In this document: positions 63,938 through 64,000 of the stretch, one piece after another
How the letters are laid out: each line of letters opens with the position of its first letter
Position numbering within the stretch: position 1 is the stretch's first letter
From: Dehalococcoidia bacterium
GTDB lineage: Bacteria > Chloroflexota > Dehalococcoidia > Dehalococcoidales > W498
Length of the DNA: 64,000 nt
Assembly: GCA_011170285.1 (NCBI GenBank)
Contig: DUEE01000002.1
Coordinates: 1-64,000, forward strand
Direction of reading: 5' to 3'
Translations under genes and position numbers: made by a program
The notes under the pieces: model-generated
Told to the model about the DNA's origin: nothing
The model's input: the letters and a program-made list of their open reading frames with translations, nothing else
Database searches by the model: none

Positions 63938-64000
63938 TATGAGACACTGGTCTTTCTTTTTCTCCTCTTCTCCGCTACCTTAAGACGGGCAAGTGAGCGC
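63934..64000 (-). CDS. Possible C-terminal end of a minus-strand gene, cut by window edge
   Basis: On the minus strand, 21 codons are open from the window edge to a TAA at 63934-63936, reading RSLARLKVAEKRRKRKTSVS. The end overlaps the rimM stop. Arg/Lys-rich tails like this are common at protein ends, but the stretch is too short to assign. It could be chance. Confidence 0.2.
   Translation of the reverse strand, partial: RSLARLKVAEKRRKRKTSVSY

Noticed and set aside
1-64000. Reassignment of UAG to an amino acid in this genome
   Set aside because: Several intact housekeeping genes (dprA, xerC, M24 peptidase) end in TAG at the expected length, and no pyl-type genes are in the window; only low-level read-through remains possible.
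1-64000. CRISPR array
   Set aside because: No regularly spaced identical direct repeats were seen; the dispersed palindromic repeats are far apart and intergenic.

Overview
The window looks like a chromosomal segment of an uncultured Chloroflexota bacterium, most likely class Dehalococcoidia. This is inferred from gene content and order rather than from any search: dprA-topA-xerC, aspS-tig-clpP, alaS-ruvX, acpS-yebC-ruvC-ruvA and rpsP-khpA-rimM are compact blocks of the kind seen in that group. Base composition is moderate to low GC, and TTG and GTG starts are frequent.

Layout. 1-11 kb is an accessory, decaying region. It holds an IS3-family element cut by the window edge, an MFS transporter, short or broken genes (UPF0158 fragment, nuclease-like fragment, pRiA4b ORF-3 pseudogene, a twice-frameshifted conserved gene), two small membrane or exported proteins, a DUF2178-like/XRE pair, an S9 peptidase and a GNAT enzyme. 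11.2-13.7 kb is a polar amino-acid ABC importer. 14.3-22.9 kb is dprA-topA-xerC, interrupted by a 4.3 kb island. The island carries a membrane-anchored WYL protein and a giant helicase/phospholipase-D protein resembling a type II Mokosh anti-phage protein. A leftover 5' copy of xerC marks the insertion. 22.9-29 kb carries an M24 peptidase, EF-P, PHP phosphoesterase, formyltransferase-like, HAD, HEPN-like and PfkB genes. 29-33.3 kb is clpP-tig-aspS and a HicAB toxin-antitoxin pair. 33.8-36.2 kb is the three-gene set linked to methanogen-type homocysteine synthesis (DUF39, NIL/ferredoxin, UPF0280). 36.4-39 kb is an arsenic operon with a consensus promoter and overlapping palindromic operator. 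39-46 kb holds a lone NIL protein, tgt, a ClC channel, ruvX and alaS. 46-51.3 kb is a glycosyltransferase plus a trehalose set (galU, ROK glucokinase, otsB, otsA). 51.6-55.4 kb is acpS-yebC-ruvC-ruvA, a TPR protein with a nucleoside-deoxyribosyltransferase/TIR-like N-terminus and tRNA-Ser(UGA). 55.4-64 kb holds an oligopeptide-binding lipoprotein, radC, a gluzincin, prfB with its +1 frameshift, endonuclease V, a MauE/DoxX protein, a PKD-repeat lipoprotein, MarC and rpsP-khpA-rimM.

Genes that act together: GalU and the ROK kinase make the two substrates of OtsA, and OtsB finishes trehalose. RuvA, RuvC and RuvX all act on or resemble nucleases for recombination intermediates. ArsR controls the Acr3 and ArsP-like exporters. 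DUF39, NIL/ferredoxin and UPF0280 probably build homocysteine from aspartate semialdehyde.

The most notable features are the broken Mokosh-like island and its xerC scar, two genes (ruvX and a HAD gene) that appear to start at AUA, a dispersed GC-palindrome repeat family with smaller inserts nested inside some copies, and a short EF-P loop lacking the usual PGKG.
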